From the NCBI RefSeq assembly GCF_004349055.1, contig NZ_SMKX01000021.1, forward strand, positions 1 to 64,000: a DNA stretch of 64,000 nucleotides, in the 5' to 3' direction. Position 1 is the stretch's first letter; every line of letters starts with the position of its first letter. Made by a program: the position numbers and the translations under genes. This DNA is from Kribbella antibiotica (GTDB lineage Bacteria > Actinomycetota > Actinomycetes > Propionibacteriales > Kribbellaceae). A model generated the notes under the pieces. The model was not told the origin of the DNA, ran no database searches, and saw nothing but the letters and a program-made list of their open reading frames with translations. Positions 1 through 8,653 of the stretch are shown here, piece after piece.

Positions 1-1323
1 GTTTTGGAGGGTGGGGGTGAAGACGGTGTCAACGGCGAGGAGGCTGTCGACGATGGCGGTGGGGGTGTCGGCGCGGTTGAGGGCTGCGGTGAGGACTGCG
101 GCTTGGGGGTCGTCGAGGGTGGGGGCGGTGTCTACGTAGACCATCCAGGCGGCGACGGCGAGGGCGAGGGTGGTGGGTTCGGCGCCGGCGGCCAGGCGGT
201 CTTCGACGGTGCCTAGGAGGCGGACGGGGAGTTTCACCGAGCCGTCCATGGCGACCTGGGTGGTGCGGTGTTTGAGGGCCGGGTTGGCGAAGCGGTCGAG
301 GACGGTGGCGCCGTACGCCGCCAGGTCGAGGCCGTCCGGCGGGGTGAGGGTGGGGATGACGTCGTCGGTGATCAGGGTGTGGGCCAGTGCGGCGAGTTCC
401 TGGTCGCGGACTGCCTCGGCGATGGTCTCGTAGCCGCGCAAGGCACCGAGGTAGGCGAGCATCGAGTGCGTCGCGTTCAGGATGCGGAGTTTGGCTTGCT
501 CCCAGGGCGCGACGTCGGCGGTGAGGACTGCACCGCCCTGCTCCCAGGCCGGACGCGGGCCGGCGAAGTCATCCTCGATCACCCACTGCAGGAACGGCTC
601 GGCAACCACAACTGCTTCATCCCGTACGCCGAGGAGCCGGGCAGCCTCGTCGCGATCGGCGTCGGTGGTTGCGGGCACGATGCGGTCGACCATGCTGGCC
701 GGGAAGCGGGATGCCTCGAACACGTCGGGCACTGTGCCGAGAGCGTCGAAGTACTCCGCGACCAATCGGCGCAGGAAGGGGCCGTTAGCAACCAAGTTGT
801 CGCAGGAGACGATCGTCAGCGGCGACTCGCGGCGAGCCAGCGCGGCGGCCAGTTGGCCGACGACGGTGCGGGGTGGGCGGCCGGCCAGGTCGGCCTGGAT
901 CTCGGGGTCGTCGAGGTCCAGTCCGCCGTTCTTGGCGCGGTAGCCCTTCTCGGTCACCGTCAGCGTCACCACCGAGACCGCCGGATCGGCGATCCGCGCA
1001 ACGACCGCTTCCGGGTCCTCCGGCGCGGTCAACACCTCACGGATACTCCCGATCACCTGGACCGTCGGATCGCCGTTGCCACGCTCGAGAACGCCATACA
1101 GGCCGTCCTGCGGCGCTAGCTGCTCGCGGACAGTGGCTGAGCGCTGGCTGACACCACTGATCCCCCAGCGGGTGTCACCGGTCAGCGCGGCGGCGCGCTC
1201 GGTGATCACAGCTTGGTGGGCGCGGTGGAACGCGCCGAGACCAAGGTGGACAACACCGACCGACAGCGAGCGCGGATCGACGGCGGGTGCAACGGGCAGG
1301 TGGGCGAGACTCAACCTGTTCAC
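1..1323 (-). CDS. uxuB: Mannitol dehydrogenase family protein, probable fructuronate reductase (C-terminus beyond left edge)
   Basis: Polyol/uronate oxidoreductase expected to reduce D-fructuronate to D-mannonate with NADH, the step after uronate isomerase. My translation of the minus strand from a GTG at 1323 is open for 441 codons to the window edge. An N-terminal nucleotide-binding stretch reads LGLGAFHRAHQ (about residues 27–37), and the long-chain polyol dehydrogenase signature KLRILNATHS lies near residue 277, with the Lys, Asn and His of the catalytic motif present. A ribosome site, GAAAGGG, sits about 9 bases before the GTG. Together with the LacI regulator immediately upstream and uxaC divergent, fructuronate reductase is more likely than mannitol or altronate dehydrogenase, but family members are hard to separate by eye. 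The real C-terminus lies outside the window. Confidence 0.85.
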   Translation of the reverse strand, partial: MNRLSLAHLPVAPAVDPRSLSVGVVHLGLGAFHRAHQAVITERAAALTGDTRWGISGVSQRSATVREQLAPQDGLYGVLERGNGDPTVQVIGSIREVLTAPEDPEAVVARIADPAVSVVTLTVTEKGYRAKNGGLDLDDPEIQADLAGRPPRTVVGQLAAALARRESPLTIVSCDNLVANGPFLRRLVAEYFDALGTVPDVFEASRFPASMVDRIVPATTDADRDEAARLLGVRDEAVVVAEPFLQWVIEDDFAGPRPAWEQGGAVLTADVAPWEQAKLRILNATHSMLAYLGALRGYETIAEAVRDQELAALAHTLITDDVIPTLTPPDGLDLAAYGATVLDRFANPALKHRTTQVAMDGSVKLPVRLLGTVEDRLAAGAEPTTLALAVAAWMVYVDTAPTLDDPQAAVLTAALNRADTPTAIVDSLLAVDTVFTPTLQN

Positions 1324-1336
1324 GGGGATCCCCTTT

Positions 1337-1385
1337 CAACTTGATGCACGGTCAACTTGATGCACGGTCAACTCTGATGAACGGT
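1337..1385. repeat. Three tandem 16–17 bp repeats between uxuB and lacI
   Basis: Two perfect 16-base units (caacttgatgcacggt, 1337–1352 and 1353–1368) are followed by a diverged 17-base unit (1369–1385) that runs into the stop codon of the LacI gene. They fill almost the whole gap between the two minus-strand genes. They may be replication-slippage repeats or spaced protein-binding sites; nothing in the sequence decides this. Confidence 0.85.
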
Positions 1386-2386
1386 CAAGCTCTGGTGGAC
1401 GGCGCAGGGCCGGTGGAGTTGCGAACGATCAGCTCACCGGCGAGCACGCTCTGCCGCCCGATCGGCGGCAGCATTTCCGGCATGGCGATCAGGTCGAGCA
1501 GGATCTCGACCGCGATCTGACCGGACCGCTGCTTCGGCATCCGGATCGTGCTGAGGGACGGGATCGCCATCCGGGACATCTCGATGTCGTCGACGCCGAT
1601 GACGCTGAGGTCGTCCGGCACCGAGATCCCGCGCGCATGCAGCCGGGTCAGCAGTCCGATCGCGACCAGGTCGTTGTAGGCAACCACTGCTGTCGCTTCC
1701 GTCGCGACCGCCTGGTCCGCTGCGGCGACGCCGCCCTCGTAGGTCGGCGCGAAGCTCCCCACCGTGACCAGCTCGACTCCCCGCGACTCGGCGGCAACTC
1801 GCAGACCGGCCTCGCGATGCTGGCTCGACCAGGACGCCTCCGGACCACCCACCCAGGCGACCCGGCGATGCCCGAGCGCGGCCAGATGCGCCATCGCCTG
1901 CCGCATCGCGTCCTCGTCGTCGAAGATCACGCCGGTGAGTCCTGGGACACCGCGGTTGATCAGCACGACGTTGGTGTCCTCGGCGATCGCCGCGAGCTCC
2001 TCGGCGCTGGACCGCGGTGAGCACAGGATCAGTCCGTCGACCTGCTTGGCCAGCGCACGGAACAGGCCGGCCTCGACCGCGGGCTCCTCATCGGTGTCCG
2101 CAACGAAGACCGCGACGTCATCACGCCGGGCCCGGGCCTGAACACCCTTGGCGACGCTGGCGAAGAACGGGTTGGCGAGATCGGGAATGACCAGGCCGAC
2201 ATTGCCGGTCCGGCCGGTGATCAGGCCGCGGGCCGCCCGATTCGGCTGGTAGTGAAGCTGCTCGACGGCGATCTTTACGCGAGCACGAGTGGTCTCGCCC
2301 ACCATGTCCGGCAGCGAAAGCGCACGGGACACAGTCGACGGTGACACCCCGGCAAGCCGGGCCACGTCACGAAGTGTCGCGGGCAT
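1385..2386 (-). CDS. LacI-family transcriptional regulator
   Basis: A 333-residue LacI/GalR repressor. The start is placed at the ATG at 2386, not at a further-upstream in-frame codon, because GGAGGT sits just before it and the protein then begins exactly at the helix-turn-helix (TLRDVARLAGVSPSTVSRAL, residues 4–23). The hinge and periplasmic-binding-like core follow: VGLVIPDLANPFF near residue 60, and VAYNDLVAIGLL and SVIGVDDIE near 240–270. Located between uxuB (same strand, 61 bases downstream) and uxaC (divergent), it most likely senses a hexuronate or a pathway intermediate and represses both transcription units from the palindromes at 2419 and 2488. The ligand is inferred from context only. 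Confidence 0.92.
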   Translation of the reverse strand: MPATLRDVARLAGVSPSTVSRALSLPDMVGETTRARVKIAVEQLHYQPNRAARGLITGRTGNVGLVIPDLANPFFASVAKGVQARARRDDVAVFVADTDEEPAVEAGLFRALAKQVDGLILCSPRSSAEELAAIAEDTNVVLINRGVPGLTGVIFDDEDAMRQAMAHLAALGHRRVAWVGGPEASWSSQHREAGLRVAAESRGVELVTVGSFAPTYEGGVAAADQAVATEATAVVAYNDLVAIGLLTRLHARGISVPDDLSVIGVDDIEMSRMAIPSLSTIRMPKQRSGQIAVEILLDLIAMPEMLPPIGRQSVLAGELIVRNSTGPAPSTRA

Positions 2387-2418
2387 GGTCACCTCCTCCG
2401 GGGCTGGGTCGGACCAGT

Positions 2419-2434
2419 TTGCAATCCGTTGCAA
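2419..2434. promoter_or_regulatory. Putative LacI-type operator 1
   Basis: The sequence TTGCAATCCGTTGCAA is an inverted repeat with TTGCAA arms around a 4-base centre, about 32 bases upstream of the lacI start. LacI-family operators are typically palindromes of this length. Likely autoregulatory. Confidence 0.55.
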
Positions 2435-2487
2435 CACGATGTCAAATGGGACCTCGCAGACACCGATTTGCATCGTGAATCAAGGAC

Positions 2488-2501
2488 TGCAATCGTTTGT
2501 A
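2488..2501. promoter_or_regulatory. Putative LacI-type operator 2
   Basis: TGCAATCGTTTGTA is an imperfect palindrome with the central CG usual for LacI operators (5 of 7 half-site positions match). It shares TGCAATC with the site at 2419, about 70 bases away, and lies 36 bases before the uxaC start, where a bound repressor would block the uxaC promoter. Confidence 0.5.
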
Positions 2502-2536
2502 GCAGCCGTCGCACCCGAGCATCCTCGGAGGTCCTC

Positions 2537-3943
2537 ATGCCCAAGGCCCTGCAGCCTCATCCCGATCGCGCCCTGCCCGCCGGAGCGGCACGCGATCTCG
2601 CCCGCCGGATCCACGCGTCGACGAAAGATCTGCCACTGCTTTGTCTCCACGGGCACGTCGACATCGGGCTGTTCGCGGCCGATGCGCCGTTCGGCAACCC
2701 GGCCGAGCTGCTGGTCATCCCTGACCACTACGTCACCCGGATGCTCGTCTCCCAGGGCGTCTCCCCGGACAAGCTGGGCCTCCCCCGCCGCAGCGGCGCG
2801 CAGACGGCCGACCCCCGCGAGGTCTGGCGCGAGTTCTGCGCGCACTGGCACCTCTTCCGGGGGACCCCGAGCCGGTATTGGCTGGAGCACGAGTTCGCCG
2901 AGGTGCTCGGCCTGACCGTGCACCCGTCAGCCGAGACCGCCGACGAGCTCTACGACCAGATCTCCGCGCGGATCGCCGAGCCCGACTTCCGGCCACGGGC
3001 CCTGCTCGACCGGTTCAACATCGAGCTGCTCTCGACCACCGATGCCGCGACCGATGACCTGGCCCTGCACAAACAGCTCGATGCCGAGCTGCCCGGTCGC
3101 GTGATCCCGACCTTCCGGCCCGATGCAGTGGTCCACCTCGACCGGCCCGGCTGGTCGCAGCTCGCTGAGCAGCTCGGTCAACTCGCCGATGTCGACACCT
3201 CGACGTACGGCGGCTATCTCGCGGCGATCCGGCAGCGACGCCAGGTCTTCGTCCAGGCCGGGGCCCGGGCGACCGACCACGGGCACTTCAGTGCGGCGAC
3301 GACCCCGCTGCCGGACACCGAGGCGGAGCGGATCTACGCCGATGCATTGAAGGGGCAGGTGTCGACGGAGGACGCGGCCGCGTTCGCCGGGCACATGCTG
3401 TTCCAGTCGGCCGTCATGTCGGCTGAGGACGGGCTGGTGATGCAGCTGCATCCTGGCGTGCTGCGCGACCACCATCCCGCGATCCACGGGACGTACGGGG
3501 CTGATCAGGGGCACGACATTCCGGTGACGACCGAGTTCACCAGGTCGCTGCGGCCGCTGCTCGAGCAGTTCGGGCATGCGGAGGGCTTCCGGATCGTGCT
3601 GTTCACCGTCGACGAGACGACGTACTCGCGTGAGCTCGCGCCACTGGCCGGCGTGTATCCGGCCGTGCGGCTGGGGGCGCCCTGGTGGTTCCTCGACAGC
3701 CCGGGTGGGATGCGGCGCTTCCGGGAGCTGGTGACCGAGACGGCCGGCTTCTACAACACGACCGGTTTCGTCGACGACACCCGTGCGTACCTGTCGATTC
3801 CGGCCCGGCACGACCTCGCGCGCCGCATCGACGCCGGCTACCTGGCCGACCTCGTCGCGCAGCACCGGCTCGACGAGGACGACGCCTTCGAGGTCGCCAA
3901 AGACCTGGCCTACAACCTCGCGCGGGACACGTATCTGGGGTAG
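2537..3943 (+). CDS. uxaC: Glucuronate (uronate) isomerase
   Basis: Catalyses D-glucuronate to D-fructuronate (and galacturonate to tagaturonate), the first step of hexuronate catabolism in the cytoplasm. The start at 2537 is chosen because GGAGG lies at 2527–2531; it gives 468 residues, close to the roughly 470 of characterised UxaC proteins. Metal-ligand-type motif HGHVD is at residues 38–42. The family-typical C-terminal block is present (GAPWWFLDSP followed by FYNTTGFVDDTRA near residues 380–420). Divergent from the LacI gene, with a palindrome just upstream. Together with uxuB it gives a route from glucuronate to mannonate, so this organism may consume glucuronate-containing polymers or recycle its own uronates. 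Confidence 0.95.
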   Translation: MPKALQPHPDRALPAGAARDLARRIHASTKDLPLLCLHGHVDIGLFAADAPFGNPAELLVIPDHYVTRMLVSQGVSPDKLGLPRRSGAQTADPREVWREFCAHWHLFRGTPSRYWLEHEFAEVLGLTVHPSAETADELYDQISARIAEPDFRPRALLDRFNIELLSTTDAATDDLALHKQLDAELPGRVIPTFRPDAVVHLDRPGWSQLAEQLGQLADVDTSTYGGYLAAIRQRRQVFVQAGARATDHGHFSAATTPLPDTEAERIYADALKGQVSTEDAAAFAGHMLFQSAVMSAEDGLVMQLHPGVLRDHHPAIHGTYGADQGHDIPVTTEFTRSLRPLLEQFGHAEGFRIVLFTVDETTYSRELAPLAGVYPAVRLGAPWWFLDSPGGMRRFRELVTETAGFYNTTGFVDDTRAYLSIPARHDLARRIDAGYLADLVAQHRLDEDDAFEVAKDLAYNLARDTYLG

Positions 3944-3984
3944 CTGTAGTCTCCACCAGATCTTGTTGGCTGGGAGGGACGTGG

Positions 3985-5601
3985 ATGAGGCGGCGCGGGG
4001 TTCGGATCACAGGTGCTGCCCTGGCAGTCGCGTTGTTGCTGGCCGGCTGCACCGACAGTGGCGGCAGCACCGACAGCGGCGACGCCGGACCAAAGCCTGC
4101 TCCCCCAACAGTGACCGTGCCGACCGGTCCGCCGGCTGCTGCAGCGGCGGCGCTCGGTCCGACCGGCCCCAGTACGGCGGCGCCTTGCCGAGGGACCTCG
4201 ATCGCGGTCGGAGCCGACCCGCAGCGCGTCATCGACAGCAGGCCGGCCGGTACGACGTACTGCTTCGCGCCCGGCGTGCATCGGATCGCCCGGCCGATCG
4301 AGCCACGCGACGGTGACACCTTCGGTGGTGGAGCCGGTGCAGTGCTGACCGGATCGGTGCCAGTGACCGAGTGGTCGCGGGAGGGTTCCACCTGGGCTGC
4401 GCGTGGTGTGCTGCCGGCGGCCTACCCGCTCAAGGGCCAGTGCGAGGACAACCGCACGAACCCCTGCCAGCTTGGCGAACAACTCTTCCTCGGCGGCGTC
4501 CACCTCAACCGGGTCATGAGCCTGGACGAGCTGAAACCGGGAACCTTCTTCGGCGACTACGCCACCAACGCGCTCTACGTCGCCGACGACCCGACCGGCA
4601 ACCCGACCGGCAACCCAGCAGGCAACCCAGCAGGCAAGGCCGACGCCACCCCAGCCGCCAACCCAGTCGGCAAACCAGCCGAGCTGTCACGGACCACGAC
4701 GGCCTTCGCCCGCGGGGCCCAACGAGTGACCGTAACCGGGCTGACGATCGAGCACTTCGCCTCCCGCCCGCAAGGCGGTGCGCTGGAGGCCGGCCCCGGC
4801 TGGCGGGTGACCGGCAACGAGGTTCGCTGGAACCACGGCGTCGGCGTCATGCTGATCGAGGCCGACGGTGCCGAGGCCGTCCGGAACACGATCGCCGACA
4901 ACGGACAGCTCGGCCTCGGGCAGTACAAGTCGGCCGATGTCCGGGTCACCGCGAACCTGGTCACCCGGAACAACACCGACGGGTTCTGGATCGCCGACTG
5001 GGAGTCCGGCGGGATCAAGTCGACCCGCTCGTCCGGTGAGATCTCCGGGAACGATGTGGTCGCCAACCGCGGGGTCGGGATCTGGAGCGACATCGCCGAG
5101 TACGACCGGCGGATCAGCGCGAACCGGATCCGCGACAACGCGGCCGACGGGATCCGCTACGAGATCAGCTACGCCGGGGTGATCGAGAAGAACGTTGTCG
5201 AAGGCAACGGCTTCGGGACCGGCCGGGGTTCCGGCGGCAGCCTGTGGGACGGCGGCGGGATCAACGTCAACACCTCATCCGACGTCCAGGTCCGCGGCAA
5301 CCTGGTCAAGGACAACCGCAACGGCATCTCGATCCAGTCCCGGACCCGGGGTGAGGGGCCGCGGGGCCGGTACGTCCTCAGCAACGTGGTCGTCGAAGGC
5401 AACCTGATCGTTCTCGGTGGCCCGGCGGCCAGCACCGGCGTGGTCGAGAACAAGGGCTCCCCCACGCAGTCCGGCGCGGTCACCTTCCGCCGCAACAGCT
5501 ACCAACTGCCCACCAGCACCCGCTTCGGCTACCGCGGCAAGGAGCTCAGCTGGCCGCAGTGGCAGGAAGCCGGCTTCGACCAGGATTCGGTCAAGAGCTA
5601 G
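3985..5601 (+). CDS. Secreted lipoprotein with right-handed parallel beta-helix
   Basis: A 538-residue exported protein. The ATG at 3985 follows GGGAGGG and opens a lipoprotein signal: Arg-rich n-region, hydrophobic stretch, lipobox LAGC with Cys at residue 22. A Ser/Gly/Pro/Ala-rich linker follows, then a beta-helix domain with repeated Asn-rich rungs such as VRWNHGVGVMLIE, ITANLVTRNN-like turns and GNLVKDNRNGISIQ. Beta-helix proteins of this kind are often polysaccharide lyases or epimerases, but no catalytic set is obvious. A short NPTG/NPAG repeat interrupts the domain near residues 203–230. The C-terminus (WPQWQEAGFDQDSV) resembles that of the second beta-helix protein at 47988. Probably acts on, or binds, the surface polysaccharide. 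Confidence 0.85.
   Translation: MRRRGVRITGAALAVALLLAGCTDSGGSTDSGDAGPKPAPPTVTVPTGPPAAAAAALGPTGPSTAAPCRGTSIAVGADPQRVIDSRPAGTTYCFAPGVHRIARPIEPRDGDTFGGGAGAVLTGSVPVTEWSREGSTWAARGVLPAAYPLKGQCEDNRTNPCQLGEQLFLGGVHLNRVMSLDELKPGTFFGDYATNALYVADDPTGNPTGNPAGNPAGKADATPAANPVGKPAELSRTTTAFARGAQRVTVTGLTIEHFASRPQGGALEAGPGWRVTGNEVRWNHGVGVMLIEADGAEAVRNTIADNGQLGLGQYKSADVRVTANLVTRNNTDGFWIADWESGGIKSTRSSGEISGNDVVANRGVGIWSDIAEYDRRISANRIRDNAADGIRYEISYAGVIEKNVVEGNGFGTGRGSGGSLWDGGGINVNTSSDVQVRGNLVKDNRNGISIQSRTRGEGPRGRYVLSNVVVEGNLIVLGGPAASTGVVENKGSPTQSGAVTFRRNSYQLPTSTRFGYRGKELSWPQWQEAGFDQDSVKS
4590..4637 (+). repeat. Four 12-bp tandem coding repeats (NPTG/NPAG)
   Basis: Two units of cccgaccggcaa and two of cccagcaggcaa, decaying further to about 4675, encode a Pro-Gly-Asn-rich insertion in the beta-helix lipoprotein. 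The reading frame is kept. The second beta-helix protein at 47988 lacks it, so it looks like a recent expansion in a surface loop. Confidence 0.85.
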
Positions 5602-5635
5602 TCGGTCAGGAGCTAGTCGGTCAGGAGCTGACGGC
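5593..5635. repeat. 15-bp tandem repeat between convergent genes
   Basis: The unit gagctagtcggtcag recurs about 2.7 times across the stop codon of the beta-helix gene and that of the convergent polymerase gene. The last copy contains GTCAGgagCTGAC, a small hairpin. It may contribute to bidirectional termination, although the stem is weak. Confidence 0.6.
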
Positions 5636-6964
5636 GAGTCTTCGATGTCGGATGCGGTCGGCATCGCAGATCGCCGCCGCCACCAGGAGATGGACAGTCA
5701 TCGAGGACAGATCCGACAGGCCGCTCTCGTTCAGCGAGGCGGCCGACACGTAGCCGAGCAGCAGCGCGCCGCAGGCCCGGATGTACAGCGTCGGGGCCCG
5801 CAGGACCGAGATCCAGGCCAGGATCAGGGCCAGGCCAACGATCAGGACAGCCAGCACGCCGGTCTCCCAGTACAGGCCGAGCCAGCTGTTGTCGATCGCC
5901 ATCACGTCGATATCGCCCTCGCCACGGCGGAGCAGAATCCGCTTGTTGCCGAGTCCGTGGCCGAGCAGCGCGGTCTGGAACGACACCTTCTCGTCGAGCA
6001 CCGCCTGCCAACTGGTGGTGCGGCCGCTGAGCGAGCTGATCTGCCGAGTGCCCTGGCCGCGCAGAAGCCAGTTGTGCAGCGAGCCGATGGTCAGGAAGGC
6101 GATACCGAGCAACGCCGGTACGCCGAGCGTCGCCAGCCGGCCGAACCAGGTCTTCCGGGTCAGCAGCAAGGCCAGGACCAGCCCGAACGCGACGGCCGCG
6201 GCCGACGTACGGGTTCGGCTGGCCGCGACCAGGATTCCGCCGAGGCCGACCAGAGTCGCCGCCGACAGCAGCGACAGTTTCTTGCAGAGATAGCCGATGA
6301 TCGCCAGCCCGAGCAGGATCGCGCCGACCTCGCCCACGCGCGGCGGCAACATCGGGATGATGACGCCCTGGAGCCGGGAGCCAGTGCCGAGCGAACTGAG
6401 CGGCCGCCAGGCCAGGCTGGGTGCGTACGCAAGGCTGAGTACGACGGTGATCGCCAGCAGGATGTGCGCCCACAGATGGGCCCGGACCAACCGCTCCGGC
6501 ACCTGCACGAGCGGCCGCCAGAGCAGGAAGACCAGCACCAGGCCGATCAGGAAGCGGACCAGCCGGGTCAGCGGGCCCATCGGCTCGGCGAGCAGGAAGG
6601 CCGTGGCGGTCGCGAACAAGACATACCCGACGTACAGGCTGCCGGTCGGATTGACTCGCGTCCGGAACCCGGGCTTGGTCGCGGCCAAGGCGATCAAGAA
6701 GATCGCGCCGAGTAGCAGGCCCTTCATCACGCTGTTGGTGGAGCCGGTCGTGCCCTGCGGTGCGGCGACCCGGGACGACCACGGCTGGACACCGAGCACG
6801 AACAGACACCACAGCGCCAGCCAGAACCACGCCGGCTTCTCCGAGGGAGTCTCGACCGTGCCCGGGACCGCCTGGGCCAACCGGTCCCGGCGCGGCACCC
6901 AGCCGCGTCCGACCCGGTACTCCGCACCGGTCCGGAACAGCTCGGCCGCTGGCTGCCTGGCCAA
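5621..6964 (-). CDS. O-antigen ligase / Wzy-type polymerase family membrane protein
   Basis: A polytopic membrane protein of about 447 residues, with roughly ten hydrophobic segments and the Wzy_C-type region (SRTRTSAAAVAFGLV followed by a loop containing GRTTSWQAVL and LGHGLGNKRILL). It should polymerise repeat units or ligate glycan at the outer face of the membrane. The start is uncertain: TTG at 6964 (3 bases after the upstream Wzz stop, with coding-like third-position GC from there) or GTG at 6898 (425 residues); neither has a good ribosome site. It is paralogous to the protein at 45523, which carries matching THTRTALIALLVGG and GFGLSNKSF motifs. Translated with the Wzz-like gene just upstream. 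Confidence 0.82.
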   Translation of the reverse strand: MARQPAAELFRTGAEYRVGRGWVPRRDRLAQAVPGTVETPSEKPAWFWLALWCLFVLGVQPWSSRVAAPQGTTGSTNSVMKGLLLGAIFLIALAATKPGFRTRVNPTGSLYVGYVLFATATAFLLAEPMGPLTRLVRFLIGLVLVFLLWRPLVQVPERLVRAHLWAHILLAITVVLSLAYAPSLAWRPLSSLGTGSRLQGVIIPMLPPRVGEVGAILLGLAIIGYLCKKLSLLSAATLVGLGGILVAASRTRTSAAAVAFGLVLALLLTRKTWFGRLATLGVPALLGIAFLTIGSLHNWLLRGQGTRQISSLSGRTTSWQAVLDEKVSFQTALLGHGLGNKRILLRRGEGDIDVMAIDNSWLGLYWETGVLAVLIVGLALILAWISVLRAPTLYIRACGALLLGYVSAASLNESGLSDLSSMTVHLLVAAAICDADRIRHRRLAVSS

Positions 6965-6966
6965 GA

Positions 6967-8592
6967 TCAGCGAACGTGCGGGGTGGCGGACTCCGCAGGC
7001 GTGTAGTTGAGCGGAATGCCGAGGGTCTCGTCGTGGTCGGAGGCGCCGATCAGGACGACGCCGAGCACGGGAGCGCCGGCATAGTGCAGCGCGGCGGTGA
7101 GCCGGGCGACGTCCATCTCCTTGTCGTGGCCGATCTGCACCACGAGGACCGACGCATCCACGGCGGCGGCCAACGGCGAGATGCCGTGCCGGCCGACCGC
7201 GGCGGGACCGTGGATGACGACCGAGTAGCCCGGCGGCAGGTCGGCGACGATGCCCGGGACGAGGGACGGACCGACCGCCGACGCGGTCTCCTCGTGGTTC
7301 ATCCCCGGCGGAAGCACATAGAGGTCGGACACCGGGCCGGGACGGAAGAGTTTGCGGGCCCGGATCGCCCGGGTTGCCGCGGGCTCCATGACCAGGTCGG
7401 TCAGGCCCTCGTGGCCGGTGACGTGCGGCAGGACCGGCGTACCCTCCACGTCGGCGAGGACCAGCAGGGTCTCGCGACCGTCGCGGGCATTCGCCTCGGC
7501 CATGGCCAGCGCGATACCGGCTGCGTTCGGGCTCGGCGACGCCGAGACGACCAGCAACGCGCCCGGTCCACCACTGGCGAAGGCGCGCGCGCTCAGCTCG
7601 CGGCGCGCCAGCGCGCCACTCGCCTCGGCGCCCAGCGCAGTGATCTCGTACGGCGGAAGCTCCGGCGCGGACCGGTGCCACATCCGCCGCCGGTTCCCCT
7701 CGGAGGCCGCGATGACCGGCGAACTGGAAGCCCGCGCAGCCTGGTCCCGGGTCAGGATGTACGGCGTCAGGTGGGACCGCAGGAGCGCCAGACCAAACCC
7801 GAGCACCAGCCCGAGGATGCCGCCGACCAGGATGTCCCGCGCAACCATCGGCGACGAGGAGGCAGTGTCGGTCGTGGCCGGTGTGACCAGCTCGCTCCCG
7901 GCGCCGACACCGGTCAGCGCCTTGCGCATCGCGGACGCGTCGTCGGCGGCCTGCCGGGCTTCGGTGGCCAGCCCGACCCGCTGGTCTCGCAACTGGCTCG
8001 CGGTCTGCGTATCGCCCCGCGCGACCGCCTCGTCGATCTGGCTGACCAGCGACCGGGACTGCAGGTTCGCGGTCTTGGCCCGGTCTTGCGCCTGGCCGGC
8101 CAGCGTTGTCAGCAAGGCCTTGGCCGCGTCGTTGCGCTGCTTCAGATAGACAGTCGCGATCGCGTTCGCCCGCTGCACTGCCTCGGACGCCGTCGGACCG
8201 TCGGTCGTCACCAGGTAGGCGTTGTCGGTGACCGCCTTCACCCGCGTCACCGCGGCGAGGTCCCGGATGGTTTCGTCGGTCGTCGGCAGCCCGAGGGTCT
8301 GCGCGACTCCGCGCAGCAGCCGCGGACTGGCCATCACCCGCGCCTGGGTCTCGGCCGGCAGATCCATGCCGAGCGGGCCGGTCTTGTCGGTGCTGCTGGG
8401 CAGCTTCCCGACCAGAGCAGGCGGCACCGCCGGGCCGATGACGAGCTGGCTGGACGCCGTCCAGCGCTGGGTCTGGGCCAGCGCGAAGACCGACGCACCG
8501 ACCAGGCCGAGCACGACACAGGCCAAGATCAGCCACTTCTGCCGTAGCAGTGACTGAGCGGTTTCCCGCCAGACCACAGTGCCCGGTTCCAT
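6967..8592 (-). CDS. Wzz-like chain-length determinant fused to a degenerate BY-kinase domain
   Basis: A 541-residue inner-membrane polysaccharide co-polymerase. TM1 is at about residues 16–38, TM2 near 245–265, with a long extracytoplasmic region rich in Ala/Arg/Gln between them that is predicted to be coiled. The cytoplasmic tail looks like a bacterial tyrosine-kinase/ParA fold (LLVVSASPSPNAAGIALAMA, then TLLVLADVEG, then YSVVIHGPAAVG and SVLVVQIGH). Where active BY-kinases have the GxGKT/S P-loop, this tail reads SPSPNAAG, with no Lys or Thr, so it is probably a non-catalytic scaffold. The ATG at 8592 has GAGGTTGGG directly upstream. Divergent from the beta-propeller gene at 8750. It would set chain length together with the polymerase at 5621. 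Confidence 0.85.
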   Translation of the reverse strand: MEPGTVVWRETAQSLLRQKWLILACVVLGLVGASVFALAQTQRWTASSQLVIGPAVPPALVGKLPSSTDKTGPLGMDLPAETQARVMASPRLLRGVAQTLGLPTTDETIRDLAAVTRVKAVTDNAYLVTTDGPTASEAVQRANAIATVYLKQRNDAAKALLTTLAGQAQDRAKTANLQSRSLVSQIDEAVARGDTQTASQLRDQRVGLATEARQAADDASAMRKALTGVGAGSELVTPATTDTASSSPMVARDILVGGILGLVLGFGLALLRSHLTPYILTRDQAARASSSPVIAASEGNRRRMWHRSAPELPPYEITALGAEASGALARRELSARAFASGGPGALLVVSASPSPNAAGIALAMAEANARDGRETLLVLADVEGTPVLPHVTGHEGLTDLVMEPAATRAIRARKLFRPGPVSDLYVLPPGMNHEETASAVGPSLVPGIVADLPPGYSVVIHGPAAVGRHGISPLAAAVDASVLVVQIGHDKEMDVARLTAALHYAGAPVLGVVLIGASDHDETLGIPLNYTPAESATPHVR

Positions 8593-8653
8593 CCCAACCT
8601 CATTCCGTCGATCAGCGCCTCAGGATAGCCACGACGGCAAGGTGTGGCGAGTC

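Noticed and set aside
1337-1385. CRISPR-like array
   Set aside because: Repeat units are directly adjacent with no spacers and only three in number.
5621-8536. 971-codon frame joining an antisense-type region with the polymerase
   Set aside because: Only the part from 6964 downward is real; the upstream 500 codons lie in the wrong frame of the Wzz-like gene and lack any domain.
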